Positions 10,399 to 20,944 of a stretch of DNA of 64,000 nt are shown in pieces. Location: the NCBI GenBank assembly GCA_028274465.1, contig CM051457.1:68112496-68176495 (forward strand), in the 5' to 3' direction. The stretch's first letter is position 1; every line of letters begins with the position of its first letter. This stretch comes from Plantago ovata (Eukaryota; Streptophyta; Magnoliopsida; Lamiales; Plantaginaceae). The translations under genes and the position numbers were made by a program. The notes under the pieces were generated by a model. That model was not told the origin of the DNA. It saw nothing but the letters and a program-made list of their open reading frames with translations, and searched no databases.

Positions 10399-11233
10399 CA
10401 CAAAGACTCATACTGATCAAAGGTGGGCATCTTTTTGATTTTATGGAATAATGTCATTAACAATAGTATTGTTAACGTTGAAGCATTTTAATTTTAATTG
10501 TAGGTTAACATTCATGCTTTGCACGGACGACTGGGAAATTACTCTTAAGGATTATGATGCTCATGGTATATTTGTATATGGCTTCATGATGAGCATGATC
10601 GAATATCTTGGATGGAATAAGGATGGTTACGAGCCGTAGTTGTTTATGAAACCATTTGGGGAGGAAGACTTTGTGAACATTGTAAGTGATGATGAGCTAC
10701 GTGCCATCATCAAAAAGCACATTGGAGCACGAGAACCATCTGTCGGAATACGACGCAAGGTACAGGTGAAGATCGAATTATCTGAGCTTCCACCGAAGGA
10801 AGGACAACCTTGTGCAAAAAGCACAGAGACTCATACTCAATGGTCTGCACCTTTCTAATTTTATAAGCAATAATATCATTAATAAGACTAGATTGCTAAT
10901 GTTGAAATCATTTTATGTCTAATTGTAGGTTACCAATCTTGATTGAAAGGGGGGGGGGAGGTTTGTACTATTTCTCTTCCAGCGATCGATACTGTTGGTT
11001 TGACTCTAAATGTCTTTAAGAATTACTTGATCGACTATCTTTCAATGAACACGAGTGAGTACGAGCCATTGTTGCAAATGAAACCATTTGGGGAGGAACA
11101 ATATGAGTTGATTCAAAGTGATGATGTGTTTCATGCCATCATAAAAAAGCAGGTCGAAGCACCAGCGCATCTACGTGGAACAGGACCCAACTATTTACGG
11201 GTGAAGATCGACGATCCCGATGATTTTTATTAA
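10399..11233 (+). repeat. Tandem duplication of an intron-exon unit (offset about 422 bp)
   Basis: Unit 1 starts near 10399 and unit 2 near 10821. Each contains an exon end (CACA(A/G)AGACTCATACT), a short AT-rich intron (..TTGATTTTATGGAATAATGTC.. and ..CTAATTTTATAAGCAATAATATC.., both ending TTGTAGGTTA) and an exon coding ..YEP.L..MKPFGEE....I.SDD...AIIKK... Unit 2 carries a run of nine G at about 10949-10957 and ends VKIDDPDDFY before a TAA. Unit 1 has the TAG nonsense codon in the YEP*LFMKPF position, where unit 2 reads YEPLLQMKPF. Confidence 0.75.
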
Positions 11234-11918
11234 TTCAATTGCAGTTCCTTGAGTATAAAGTAAATGTTATTTCATTCGCTGTCAAATGTTTCAATTATTC
11301 GCCATCAATGTTATATGAAATTGTCGAAGGTTATTTTATTTTAGTGTCAAATGTTTCAATTATTTGATGTTAATGTTATATTATTATGTAATGAATGCTT
11401 CACTTTGGTTTCACAAAAAACAAATGTTTAACTTAAAAAATATTTTTGTTGGAAGACTACCATGACAGACTAGCCAATTCAAAAGAGTAGGTTTCGGGAG
11501 CAATCCCTCATACACATATAATATGCCGAAACAATTGGGTCAGTTAAGCCCACACCATTCAATTCCATCATTCTACTTCCCTTGCAGCAAGCTGTGTGGG
11601 TGAAACAAGACTCTCAACAAGTAGACATACATCATCAACCACAAGTTCACCCGTACGAGGAAATGACACCACTGTCATTTTCATGTTCACATTAGAAAGA
11701 AAAACCACCGATAAATATAAATTCATGACCAAACATATGCCAGAAATAGATTAATAACGCATAAATATTATAACACAACTTCAGAAAATACAAATCGAAT
11801 AACAATATAACATTATCATGTCATTGTGATGTACCAAGCTAAATAACACGAATAGTCAGAGTCTATTTCTTTTACTTCGTCTTAATGTTCTTTCCATTGC
11901 AGGTTCTTCTGCTTTATT
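11234..11918. other. Intergenic stretch between the converging MULE genes
   Basis: AT-rich and without a coding frame. It holds a small direct repeat (GTCAAATGTTTCAATTATT at about 11281 and 11346) and, at the right edge, a partial duplication of the transposase 3' end: TTACTTCGTCTTAATGTTC occurs at about 11873 and 11923. It probably contains the 3' ends of both converging transcripts. Confidence 0.5.
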
Positions 11919-12278
11919 TCATTTACTTCGTCTTAATGTTCTTTCCCGTGGAGCTTCTTCTTGTTTCTTTAACACGTCGCAATTCCTTATGGTATGTCCC
12001 GGTTCGCTGAATGGTTATTGCAAAAAACAAATTAAGCAATCCACGAGTATGCAAATTTGAAATATGCCTCACCGGTGATAAAGAATACTTAAGAACTTAC
12101 CCCGCAGTGACTGCAACGTCTCTGCTTTCCTCTGGAAGGGCCACCTTCTTCTTCTTCTTCTTCTTCATCTTCTTCTTCTTCTTCTTGTTCCTCATCTCCT
12201 TCTTATTTTTCTGCAGCTTCAGCTTTGGCCTTGTCTTCCTTTAATTCATCGCAGTTCCTTCTGTCATGTCCCGATTTT
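11919..12278 (-). repeat. Duplicated zinc-knuckle exons at the transposase 3' end
   Basis: Two exon-like blocks, about 12101-12278 and 11919-12006, each start just after CATTCAG and share the layout ..CGGGACAT(G/A).CA.AAGGAA.TGCGA... They encode knuckle halves GHDRRNC and GHTIRNC. Between them lies an acidic Glu/Asp run (EEEEEDEEEEEE) coded by a GAA/GAG tract, whose complement appears as a TTC tract at 12148-12190. The last exon ends at TGA 11919-11921. Exact splice junctions do not restore the knuckle frame cleanly, so they are uncertain. Confidence 0.55.
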
Positions 12279-14462
12279 CTGAATGTGTATTGCAACCGAA
12301 AGTAAGCAATCCATAAGTATGCAAAATTTAAAATATAAATTTAATGCTTTACCAGATAAAAAATACTAAAGAACTTATTGGCACTAACCACAACTTTCCT
12401 TTGTTTTTTTACTGCAACCATTGGAGTCAACGTTTATAGGATCCCCTACATTGAAAGACCCCTTACGAGGTGTGGATGTTTTCTCTTTCGCGGGAGAATG
12501 TTGTTCAGTACCACCACCTTCTAATATGTCCGCATAGTCTTCGAAAATCTTGATCACCTCAGGTACCTTGGATGTATCTCCACCTCCGACTAACAGCTGT
12601 TGAACTTTGATCATTGCCTTCAACAGATCACGATTACCATCTTCATCATCTTGGGGAAATTTGTGATCAAACATTAGCCGCAATTGCTTCCCTGTCTCAA
12701 GCAACCACCTACTATGTATACTTCCATCAGGGAAAGCTTTAAGGCCCATATGCTTAAAAAATGAAATAAGGTGTGAGCATGGCACGCCTTCGGGATTCAT
12801 GTAACTTGCAATCACATTCAAACCGCTGGTTTAAAAGATCAACCATAACAGACCAGGACTTCTTCTCCTCCTCGCTGTTCCATTTTGTTATGTTGAATCG
12901 CACATAGTTGCCATCAAGTTGACTAACAGATTCTTTTTCGAGTGTCTGCTCATGTTTCATATTTTGTACAATCTTTTCGAATGTCTTTAGCGTGCATTTA
13001 TTCGCAGCATACTTTTCTAACTCCAAATGTCCAATCTCTAGTCTAAACCCTCTCCTGCACTTCATTTCATTTTCCACTTGCGCAATGATACTTCTTCTTC
13101 TATTAAGCTTTAGGACGAGATGGTAAAAATGTATGAAGTCGGTAGTTGTGCACGTTGACCTCAAGTACTGCTTCAAAAATGCATTTACAGACTCTGCACG
13201 CCCCGTAGTCCTGTGTCCTGCAATGAAAGAACCTTCAAAATAGGCCTCGGCCCACTTCATCCCCTTATCATAGGTTGCTTTTACCCATTTGTGATTTTGC
13301 AGTTTGTGCTCGCTAACCAACTCACTCCAGAGAGTCTCGAATTCATTTATGTTGCACCTCAGAGCTGCCAATTCCATGAACTTATTCGTAAAAGCACCCT
13401 TCTTCACCCATTTTTTCGCATTCTACCCCATGTGCCAGAGACATAACCTGTGTACAACGCCCTCATATTGTTCCCTGACTACCTGCAATATGGTATTATC
13501 CTGATCAGTCAGAATGGAACGTGGCATCTTTCCATTCATTGCTTCAGTGAACTTTTCCAACATCCAGCAGTAAGATGAGGCATTTTCTCTACGCAAAAGG
13601 CCAACACCAAACACAATACATCATCCAAGGTTATTTACATCGGAAATTTAACAAGTGGATACCGATATCTGTTCGTCTTGTATGTAGACTCCAAGAGTAG
13701 TACGTCACCATAGACATCATATTCAGCCTTGGACTGCAAATCACACCAGAAAGTTGATGTTACATCACCATCTGAGTCGACCTTGTGTTCTAGAACAAAT
13801 CCTGGATCTTCAATTGTGAAGTATCTGAGGATTCCAAATGCGGTATTAAAATCTCCAAAGTTTTCGCGTTCCCTTTTCTCCTCCTGGAGGAGGTTATAAG
13901 CATCCTTTTTTAGGAAAGGTAATTCCTGATTTTGAGAAAGTTGCTCCAACAGATCCATAGTTGTGCCAGGGGTATGCCCTCTTACAAGTAGCCAAATCAG
14001 GATTGCACGGTTACAAGCGCCGATAAACCTATTACATTTTAAGTGCCTCCTACTTTCAACAGTGGCCATTTCATGATTGTGTATTGGATCAAACTTCGTG
14101 ACTTCCCATCCTTCACTTGTATGCTTCATCCTAAGTCGGGCCTTGCAACCGCACCTAGTATCTCATCTTCTTCTTCACCTATGAAGTATGGTTTCCCTTT
14201 TACATCCCTCACAATTGCCGACCATCAAGCAATGTTTCTTGTGCTTATGATCTTGAATTCTTATGTCAAACCCCCTTTGCATAGCATATGCAATATAGAA
14301 TGCCTCAACTTTGCATAGCATATGGTTCGTCAGTTCTGTAGAAATTTCCTCATCATCCTTAGAGGAAAAAACTTTAAATGCAAAATTTGCCCCGGTGGTG
14401 GAATATCTAAGTTTACGCTTACGCTTGGGCTGATGAGTTGCACTTGCTGAAGAAGCCTCCAT
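11919..14462 (-). pseudogene. FAR1/MULE-type transposase, decayed
   Basis: ATG at 14462 (MEASSASATHQ) follows a leader intron ending TTATCACAG. In order: a FAR1-type N-terminal DNA-binding region (FKVFSSKDDEE..EAFYIAYAMQRGFDI, then ..VTKFDPIHNHEM), the MULE transposase core (TFWCDLQSKAEYDVYGDVLL, YKTNRYRYPLVKF, ILTDQDNTI, HRLCLWHMG, SFIAGHRTTGRAESVNAFLK), a SWIM zinc finger (FECDCKLHESRR ... GVPCSHLISFF), and short 3' exons with zinc-knuckle patterns (GHDRRNC; CSHCG.PGHTIRNC). Lesions: an in-frame stop near 14174, a frameshift near 13620, a stop near 13423 and a frameshift near 12790. The usual first catalytic Asp position (D-T-T-Y) reads ESTY. It would have catalysed cut-and-paste transposition in the nucleus; this copy cannot. 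Confidence 0.85.
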
Positions 14463-14723
14463 ACCTGTGATAACTGCGTAAGATTGTGTTTGTTTATACA
14501 TTCCACTGAATGACTAGATACACAGAGAACAATAATAATGGAACTAAATAACTAGTGAACAAAAAACAATATAATCATGACCAAAGGCCAATATCCAATT
14601 AGCATGGTAGTCAATTCGTATCTACAATGCTACGTTCCAACCTAGCATCCGCCAGACAATAAGAAAAGAACAAAGAAGCAAATGTATAATTTTATCGATA
14701 ATCATACAGCTGAATGTAAAATT

Positions 14724-14844
14724 CATAACAAGTTTAGCAAGGTAGAAGATCCGCATTGAACTGCTAAGCAATTTAATAAGTTCTAACAGAAATTGCAAAA
14801 TGTAGTGGCGCACATTGAGTGTGTAAAAATACATTCAAGATGTA
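14724..14844 (-). repeat. Right arm of MULE inverted leader-intron repeat
   Basis: The reverse complement matches 9579-9699. On minus it precedes the leader-intron acceptor of the transposase (CACAG at about 14465). It is truncated at 14844 by the Sire-B LTR, so Sire-B was inserted in the transposase leader intron. Confidence 0.75.
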
Positions 14845-16253
14845 TGTTAGGAAACTTGTAATTTTGATGAGCAATTAACCATGCTAAATTAAGTAAAGTC
14901 CAGTAACTAGTACTCTTATGGTCCATAGGAATAGTAAAAGAAGAACGTTTACTCTTATAAGTTCTTAACCTTGCTGATGATATACTTTGTTTGCAAAAAC
15001 AATCTATTGAAGACCTAGAACCGCTCAGAAACTTGGAGACTTCAAGCCTTAGAAGATTTCTGAGAAAGGTATCTACAAAGGCACATGTTATCTCAGAAAG
15101 TGAGAAACTCAGCAACCAGTCAGTTCAAGTGAAAATCTATATGACAGAGTAGGTTGAACTTTCTGAACTGAGTATGCTTACTTACTGATAACACATGTGA
15201 CCTCCTTGCTGAATCACAACTACATTTTTGGCTCCAACATTCACAATTGAAATTCAAAGAGTATTAAATGTTAAAGCACGCGCTCTGAAGATCTGAAAAC
15301 TTGAAGACAAAAGAAGAAGCTGCTGAAAGTGACCCTACAGCAAGATAGTGACAACTCTTGGTAGAAGTTCCAGAATTCAAATTCAAACGGCTCCCTTGAG
15401 ACACTATAAATAGAGGTCCTTAGGCTGAGTAGAACAGGTGTGTCAACAACGTGATCAAACTCTCACTTGTGCTTAAACACTCAAACCTTTTGTACTCTCA
15501 AATTGCCTATTGATCCGTTCCAAGACTTAAGCTTGAAACCAAAGCTACTTGTGAAGAAGTAGAATACTAAAGCTAAGAATTTAGTTAAGTGTTCATTCCT
15601 CTAAACATGAACAAGTCTTGACACCAAGAAAGAACATACTTGCTTACTGCAAAGTATTGTCAAGTTGAGTTTCACAGATTGCTTTTGTTAACTGAAAAGT
15701 TAATCTCAGTAATCTCATCCCAAACCTCTCTAACTGATAAAAACCACCTTCAAGGCGTGTTTGTCAGGGGGAACTAATCAGGCATAGTTTTTCTGATAAG
15801 TGTCCCAAGTTTGGCGGAGAATAAGGTCACAGTTCTCTAGTTAGGTTGGAAACAAAGCAAGGGTGCTTTAGTTTCTGGGAATTACTAGTGATAGGATTTG
15901 TAAGGAACCTCATCTCTTATCTTAGTGGATTCAGTCCTAGAAAGGACAAAGTGGATTAGTTGAGGGATTACGCCACCCTCAGATACCACTATAAAAGTGT
16001 TTGTGTGATTTACTTTACTTCAATTTACTTTCAGCAAGATGTTTTTACACTGTTTTATATGCTCAGTTGCTGAAATTGGTTTCCTTCAAAGCACTTATTG
16101 TAAAAGACTTCCGCACTCTGAATCTTAAGTATCAGCAAACTCATTACTGAAAAGTAATAAGTCTTTGTTGAGAAACTTAAGTACCAGCAACCTCATTACT
16201 GAAAAGTAATAAGTACTTGCTGAGAAAGTTTTTAGACACGGAAAAGTTTTAAA
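14845..16253 (+). repeat. 5' LTR of Sire-B (3'-truncated)
   Basis: It shares the family LTR blocks: TGTTAGGAAACTTG start, the CACTATAAATAGAGG promoter block (TATA 15405-15412), TGTCAACAACGTGATCAAAC, CAAACCTCTCTAACTGATAA, ATTCAGTCCTAGAAAGGACA, and repeated TTGCTGAGAAAGTT near the end. Similarity ends near 16253, before the poly-C tract and primer site seen at 19402-19464. The preceding sequence is MULE leader intron. Confidence 0.85.
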
Positions 16254-16262
16254 GAAACAACT

Positions 16263-17921
16263 GTGACAGAAAACCTTCGAGAAAACGTTGCTGACTTTGA
16301 CAAAGATGATGCTGAAAGCTCATTTGGTTTCTCTGATGAGGATGAAGAGACAACCTCCAAAAATTATAAGAATGGTGAAATCCAGCAAATAGACTCTTCT
16401 CAATCTTCTGGAGATGACTATGAAAAGAGCAAACTCAAAGGAGTTGAAGATCAGTTTATCACAGAGCAAAAAGCTCATGCAGTAACTCCATCTCTAGTGC
16501 CCTTTCCCAGTGTGGAAGAATGGACACCTAGAATGAGAGCTCTCTTGAAAGTGCATGAAGAATGCAAAGCTGAAGATGAGGAGTTACTTGCTGAAAAACC
16601 ATTCAACCGGGAAAAGGTCCTGACTACGTTGCTGAGACGCACAACAAGTCTCACTCTAGCTCAAGCAGATGTAAGTCTACATCATAGAAGCTATGAGAAA
16701 GAAGCAAGTCAAGCTCTAAGAATTGTCAAGAATGCTTTGAAAAAGGCTCAATCCATCATGGAACAAAAAGTCAGTGATGCCAAAAGAGTTGAGGACAACT
16801 TGAAGATGATCAAGGAAGAGTTGTCCAAGAACAACCAACTTCAACAAGACATGGTTGAACACTACAACAACTTGCACAAGCTGGCTGAAAATTGCAATGA
16901 GCTTTTCTCAACTCATATTTTTGATGCATTGCAATCCATGTCTAAGGGGGAAGATAGACCACAATCAAAGATAAGCAAAAAGAATTTGCCTCCTCCTGCT
17001 CCATCCTCCTTGCTGCAATTACCAGGACAATCACAACAAACAGAATCACTTGCTGAAGAATTGCAAGATTCAAGATCCAGAAAGAGATCAAAAACTGATT
17101 CTGAAAGAAGATCAGCAAGAGCAGACAAGAAAAGAAAGACTAATGTTGACACTTCTGCTGCTTGTAAGGAAGATGTCATTCATCAAGGAAATAATGATTA
17201 TGATGATGATGACAATGCTCCTATTTCAAAGACACTGAACATCAAGCCTCTCAATGCCAATACTCTATCTGGTAATACCTTGTTACTTTCCTCTGGATCT
17301 TCAGTAAAAGACAAAGGAAATAACTCAAGGGAAAGAAGAAGAAACAGAAGAGCTGAAACTAAAAGAAAAGATTACAATGTTGTTGGCTTAGGTGTTCAGT
17401 ACACCAAAACAAGCAATCAAGACACCACTCAAAATGTGGTAAGGCAGAAGAAAGGATTTTGGATCCGAAAGATTGAAGATCTTCTTCCCAATATCTACTT
17501 TCAAAAAGTTGTGTTACAGGAAATGGACAAATGGAATATCATAAAAGTGGCTAACAATGAAAGAGAAGCATCACCACTTTCCAGCTTTGATGAAAGAAAG
17601 CTGTGGTTGAATGCTGAGGCAAAAGTAAGAGGAACAGCTCTCAGAAAGATGTTGAATGAAATTCCTCCTTACTTCAAACCTCTGGATGTTGATATGTTTT
17701 ACGATGAGTTTCTGAAAAAGGCCAGAAAGAAACTCTTCGTAATTCCATATGAGTACTTCTATCTGACTGAACAAGATCAGAATGAAGACTTGTACTGGCT
17801 AAGGAAAGTCTACAAAGATCAACACTTAAGTGATCTACAGCTTGAACATGCTAGTTGCTGGGGCTTAAATCTCTGGACTGAATACTTTCAAATTGAAAGA
17901 CCCCAAGCCAACTACATTTAA
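16263..17921 (+). CDS. ORF2 C-terminal half of Sire-B, open 552 codons
   Basis: An uninterrupted frame without an ATG near its start (open back to TAG 16233-16235; first internal Met near residue 91), so it is the 3' part of a larger gene. It aligns along its length with ORF2 of Sire-A and Sire-C but is clearly diverged. In order: an acidic/Ser-rich start; EDQF..V(T/S)PSLVPFPSVEEWTPR; a coiled-coil-like stretch (residues about 130-215); basic NLS-like clusters (RSRKRSK, RRRNRR); and the conserved C-terminal domain NVV..KGFWIRKIEDLLPN.YF ... LFVIPYEYFYLTEQDQNEDL ... ASCWGLNLW. It ends RPQANYI, shorter than the other copies. Function unknown. The long open frame despite old flanks is notable. 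Confidence 0.6.
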   Translation: MTENLRENVADFDKDDAESSFGFSDEDEETTSKNYKNGEIQQIDSSQSSGDDYEKSKLKGVEDQFITEQKAHAVTPSLVPFPSVEEWTPRMRALLKVHEECKAEDEELLAEKPFNREKVLTTLLRRTTSLTLAQADVSLHHRSYEKEASQALRIVKNALKKAQSIMEQKVSDAKRVEDNLKMIKEELSKNNQLQQDMVEHYNNLHKLAENCNELFSTHIFDALQSMSKGEDRPQSKISKKNLPPPAPSSLLQLPGQSQQTESLAEELQDSRSRKRSKTDSERRSARADKKRKTNVDTSAACKEDVIHQGNNDYDDDDNAPISKTLNIKPLNANTLSGNTLLLSSGSSVKDKGNNSRERRRNRRAETKRKDYNVVGLGVQYTKTSNQDTTQNVVRQKKGFWIRKIEDLLPNIYFQKVVLQEMDKWNIIKVANNEREASPLSSFDERKLWLNAEAKVRGTALRKMLNEIPPYFKPLDVDMFYDEFLKKARKKLFVIPYEYFYLTEQDQNEDLYWLRKVYKDQHLSDLQLEHASCWGLNLWTEYFQIERPQANYI

Positions 17922-17927
17922 AGATGC

Positions 17928-19449
17928 TGTTAGGAAACTTGTAAATTTTGATGAGCAATTAACCATGCTAAATTAAGGAAAGTCCAGTAACTAGTACTCT
18001 TAAGGTCCATAGGAATTTAGAATTTTAAGGACATTGTAAAAGAGGAACGTTTGCTGAAGACTTAGTGTAGGTACTAGTTTGGTGCTTTAGTTTTGCTGAT
18101 GATGTACTTTGTTTTTACAAATGAACTATTGAAGCACTAGAACCGTTCAGAAACTTGAAAATTCGAAGACTGAAGACTTAAGAAGATTTCTGAAGATGGT
18201 ATCTACAAAGGCACATGTTGCTCAGAAAGTAGAAATTTCAGCAACAGCTCGCATAAGTGAAAATCTATATGACAGAGTAGGTTGTGCTTGCTGAAACTGA
18301 GACTGACTGCTTGCTGAAATACATATGTGACCTCCTTGCTGAAAGTACTTGCATTTTGGCTCCAACGTTCTCATTTGAATTCCATTCAAATGAACATTAA
18401 ATGCAAAGTAAGCACGCGAAGAACATGAAGACTAGAAGACAAATGAAGGACGCTGCTGAAAGTACAAAAGCAAGATAGTGACATCTTAAGGAACAAAGCC
18501 TTAGAATGTGAATTCAAACGGCTCCCTTGATTCACTATAAATAGAGGTCATCCGGCAAAGAATTGAAGTGTGTCAACAACGTGATCAAACTCTCACTTGT
18601 GCTTAAACACTCAATCTTCCATACTCTTTACTGCCTATTGATCCGTTCGAAGACTTAAGCTTGAAACAAAAGCTACTTGTGAAGAAGTAGAACATTCACG
18701 GATAAGAAATTAGTTAAGTGTTCTTTCTTTCGAACAAGAACAAGTCTTGACACTAGAAACAACTTAACTTGTTTATTGAAAAGTATTCTAAGTTGTGTTC
18801 CTTTAGATAACTTGTTATAGCTGAAAAAGTTATAATCAAGTCATCTCATTCCAAACCTCTCTAACTGATAAACACCCTTTTTCAGGCCTGAAATTCAGGG
18901 GGAATTAATCAAGCATAGTTTTTTTGATTAAGTGTCCCAAGTTTGGTGGAGAACAAGGTTTCGTTCTCTAGTTAGGTTGGAAACGAAACAAGTGTGCTTT
19001 GGTTTCTGAATAATCATTATAGATAGGTGTTGTAAGGAACCTCAAGCTTATCTTAGTGGATTCAGTCCTAGAAAGGACAAAGTGGATTAGTTGAGAGATT
19101 ACGCCACTCTTAGATACCACTATAAAAGTGTTTGTGGGATTTACTTTACTGCATTTAGTTTTCAACAAGCTTAACTATTTGTACACTGTCACTCTGCTAA
19201 CTTGCTGAAACTATCACTCTCTGAAAAGCACTTATTGTATAAAGACTTCCGCACTTTGTTTTTAAAGTACCAGTAAAACTCGTTACTGAAAAAGTAACTA
19301 GTACTTGCTGAGAAAGTTAAGTCTCAGCAAACTCATTAGTGAAAAGTAATAAGCACTTGCTGAGAAAGTTTTTAAACGACGAAAGTTTGAAAAGACTATT
19401 CACCCCCCCCCCCCCTCTAGTCTTTTCTTGTTGTTTAAAAGGACCAACA
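17928..19449 (+). repeat. 5' LTR of Sire-A
   Basis: TGTTAGGAAAC...AAAGGACCAACA, 1522 bp, directly followed by the Met-tRNA primer site. It includes a TATA box (18536-18543) and a C-rich run at 19402-19415 just before the TCTAGTCTTTTC end block. GCTGAG/CTCAGC-type motifs recur through the last 250 bp. Confidence 0.92.
18536..18543 (+). promoter_or_regulatory. LTR TATA box (TATAAATA)
   Basis: CACTATAAATAGAGG lies about 610 bp into the Sire-A LTR and recurs at the equivalent place in Sire-B (15405), Sire-E (4238-4245, minus) and both Sire-C LTRs (45471-45478 and 59539-59546, minus). Conservation in every copy marks it as the promoter of the genomic transcript. Confidence 0.8.
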
Positions 19450-19451
19450 AG

Positions 19452-19464
19452 TGGTATCAGAGCC
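19452..19464 (+). promoter_or_regulatory. Primer binding site (initiator Met tRNA) of Sire-A
   Basis: TGGTATCAGAGCC, complementary to the 3' end of initiator Met tRNA, two bases after the LTR end. It is the standard primer site of plant Ty1/copia elements. Confidence 0.95.
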
Positions 19465-19559
19465 AGGTTCTTTAACCTTCAGCACTGAACCTAGATCCCC
19501 TTAGGTACTTTTCGTAAATCACTCTCACTTGATCAGTTTGGTAGTCTTTTGCTGACAGG

Positions 19560-20944
19560 ATGTCTTTAGGAGATGCTCCCTTGCTGAAGCTGGAAAATTA
19601 TGAAAAATGGCGAGACAACATGATGCTACATCTTGAGGCCATTAGTGATGAAATGGTCACTGTCATAAATGATGGACCTATCAAGATCACTAAACATGAG
19701 AGAATTTTTCCTCACAAAACCACAGAAGCTGGTAAGGAAACTATCTTAGGTGAACCAGTCGATACTGTCGTTCCAAAACCAAGAGAGGAATGGACTTCTG
19801 ACGAAGCCGAAAGATTCCGTCTTGATGGCCAAGCAAGAAACATCATCATTCGATCAACTCCGGATACTATACATTGCAAACTGTTGGGTGCCAAAACTGC
19901 TAAGGAAGCTTGGAAAATGGTTCAAGATCTTTGCGCTGGATCTGATAAAACCAAGGAAAACAAACTCGAAGTGTTTAAGTTAAAGTTCCAGAACTTTAAA
20001 CAAGGTACAAATGAGTCACTGGAAGACATGGTTTCAGATTCACAACTCTAGTAAATGAGATGGCTGCCTTAGGAGTTGGAAATCTCTATTCAGATTCTGA
20101 GAAGGTGAAAACCATTATTAGATGTCTGAACCAAGAATGGATCCATACTCAGAATTTCTATTATAATCAAGGAATGCCAAATATCACACCTACAGAGTTG
20201 TTCTCTCATCTTGCTACTGTCAACTACGAGACAAAGCAAAGAGAAAATGTGTTTGCTGAAAAATCGCAAAACATTGCTCTTGCTGCAAAGCCGTCATCTT
20301 CTGAAAAGAAGAATGATAAAGAGCCTGCTGATGAAAATGTTTTAGTTGTTAAAAACATGAAGAAATTCATCAGTAATGAACTTGAAAAGCGAAAAGCAAA
20401 AGAGAAGCTGAAAAAGCATCTTTGTAACAACTACCATAAATACAGGAATGAGGCTAGCTCGCTGAACAAGCAAGCTCAGCAAGCAAATTCTTCTGAAGAA
20501 CCAGCAGTTGGCAATGATCTCTGCTTTTATTGCAAAAAGCCTGGACACTTCAAAGCAAATTGTCCTTTGCTGAAAGGTAAATCTGCTGAAAAGAAGAAGA
20601 AGTTCAAAAGGGCTTTGATTGCTGAAGAAAAGAAAAACCTTCAAGCAAAAATCGATGCGCTATGCATTGATACTAGCTCTGAAGACAGTGAGGTAGAGAG
20701 CTCAGACACTGAAGAAGAAGAAGAAGCCACTCTTGATATAGAGATTGGCAAGGAAGTATGTGGAATAGCTATGGTAGCTTATCCAGATGTGTCAAACTAC
20801 GAATTCTGCCTCATGGCCGGTCAGGTAAACAGTCCTACCTCTGACTCTGACTCAGAAAGTGAAGATGATATTGACCTAGATAGAATTCAAGGAGAAATCG
20901 AAAGATTTGAGAAAACTCTGAGCAAACAGCAAGAGAAACTATAG
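19560..20944 (+). pseudogene. Gag of Sire-A (frameshifted, then stop)
   Basis: ATG at 19560 (MSLGDAPLLKLENYEKWRDN). The copia gag region includes ..ARNIIIRSTPDTIHCKLLGA and AKEAWKMVQDLCAGSD. Compared with Sire-C, one base is missing near 20030, which ends the first frame at 20051; the rest continues at 20060 (MAALGVGNLYSDSEKVKTI). The zinc knuckle CFYCKKPGHFKANC is at 20522-20563, followed by a K/E-rich and acidic stretch and a coiled coil (EIERFEKTLSKQQEKL). The frame meets TAG at 20942-20944, where Sire-C reads Gln. Role: capsid and RNA packaging in the cytoplasm. A coiled-coil tail after the knuckle is typical of Sirevirus gag. Confidence 0.85.

Larger units (their letters stand above)
8640..11233 (+). 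pseudogene. MULE partner gene, unrecognised product, broken
   Basis: Leader exon about 8640-8761 (CAG/GTTCGTATG), leader intron 8762-9708 (TTCCATAG end), ATG at 9719 (MVNYNLMGRNEG...). The frame meets TGA at 9863-9865 and stays open in the same frame to 10438, coding two copies of a 32-residue repeat, then KVTLGQIAKLISPHF and LLSDISKLIKGMPKMIEDAV. Putative introns follow at about 10422-10502 and 10842-10928, each ending TTGTAG. They lead to two related exons coding ..DGYEP.LFMKPFGEED.. and ..SEYEPLLQMKPFGEEQ... A TAG at 10637-10639 breaks the first of these. No known family is recognised. Position opposite the transposase suggests a mudrB-like accessory slot, but I see no sequence similarity to support a function. 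Confidence 0.5.
9579..14844. mobile_element. Mutator-like element (MULE) body with two convergent genes
   Basis: A FAR1-type transposase gene (minus) and an unrelated partner gene (plus) point at each other. The leader-intron sequence just before each coding region is homologous in inverted orientation: 9579-9699 pairs with the reverse complement of 14724-14844, about 111 of 121 positions by eye. The right copy is cut at 14844 by the Sire-B LTR, so the true right terminus lies beyond the nested copia cluster. The true left terminus is probably left of 9579, near 8500-8650, but I could not fix it or a 9-bp target duplication. The layout resembles maize MuDR, where mudrA and mudrB converge from promoters in the two terminal repeats; that comparison is inference. 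Confidence 0.6.
14845..17927 (+). mobile_element. Sire-B: diverged Sirevirus-like element, LTR fused to ORF2
   Basis: An LTR starting TGTTAGGAAAC at 14845 runs to about 16253 and is then joined directly to the 3' half of an ORF2-like frame. The end of the LTR (about 200 bp including the poly-C tract), primer site, gag, pol and the first half of ORF2 are missing. It is interrupted at 17927/17928 by Sire-A, so its 3' LTR is not in the window. Its LTR differs from that of Sire-A by many substitutions and indels, so it is an older or separate subfamily. Confidence 0.7.

Noticed and set aside
12011..12244. Plus-strand frame with a long Phe run
   Set aside because: It is the complement of the GAA/GAG tract coding the acidic stretch of the minus-strand transposase.
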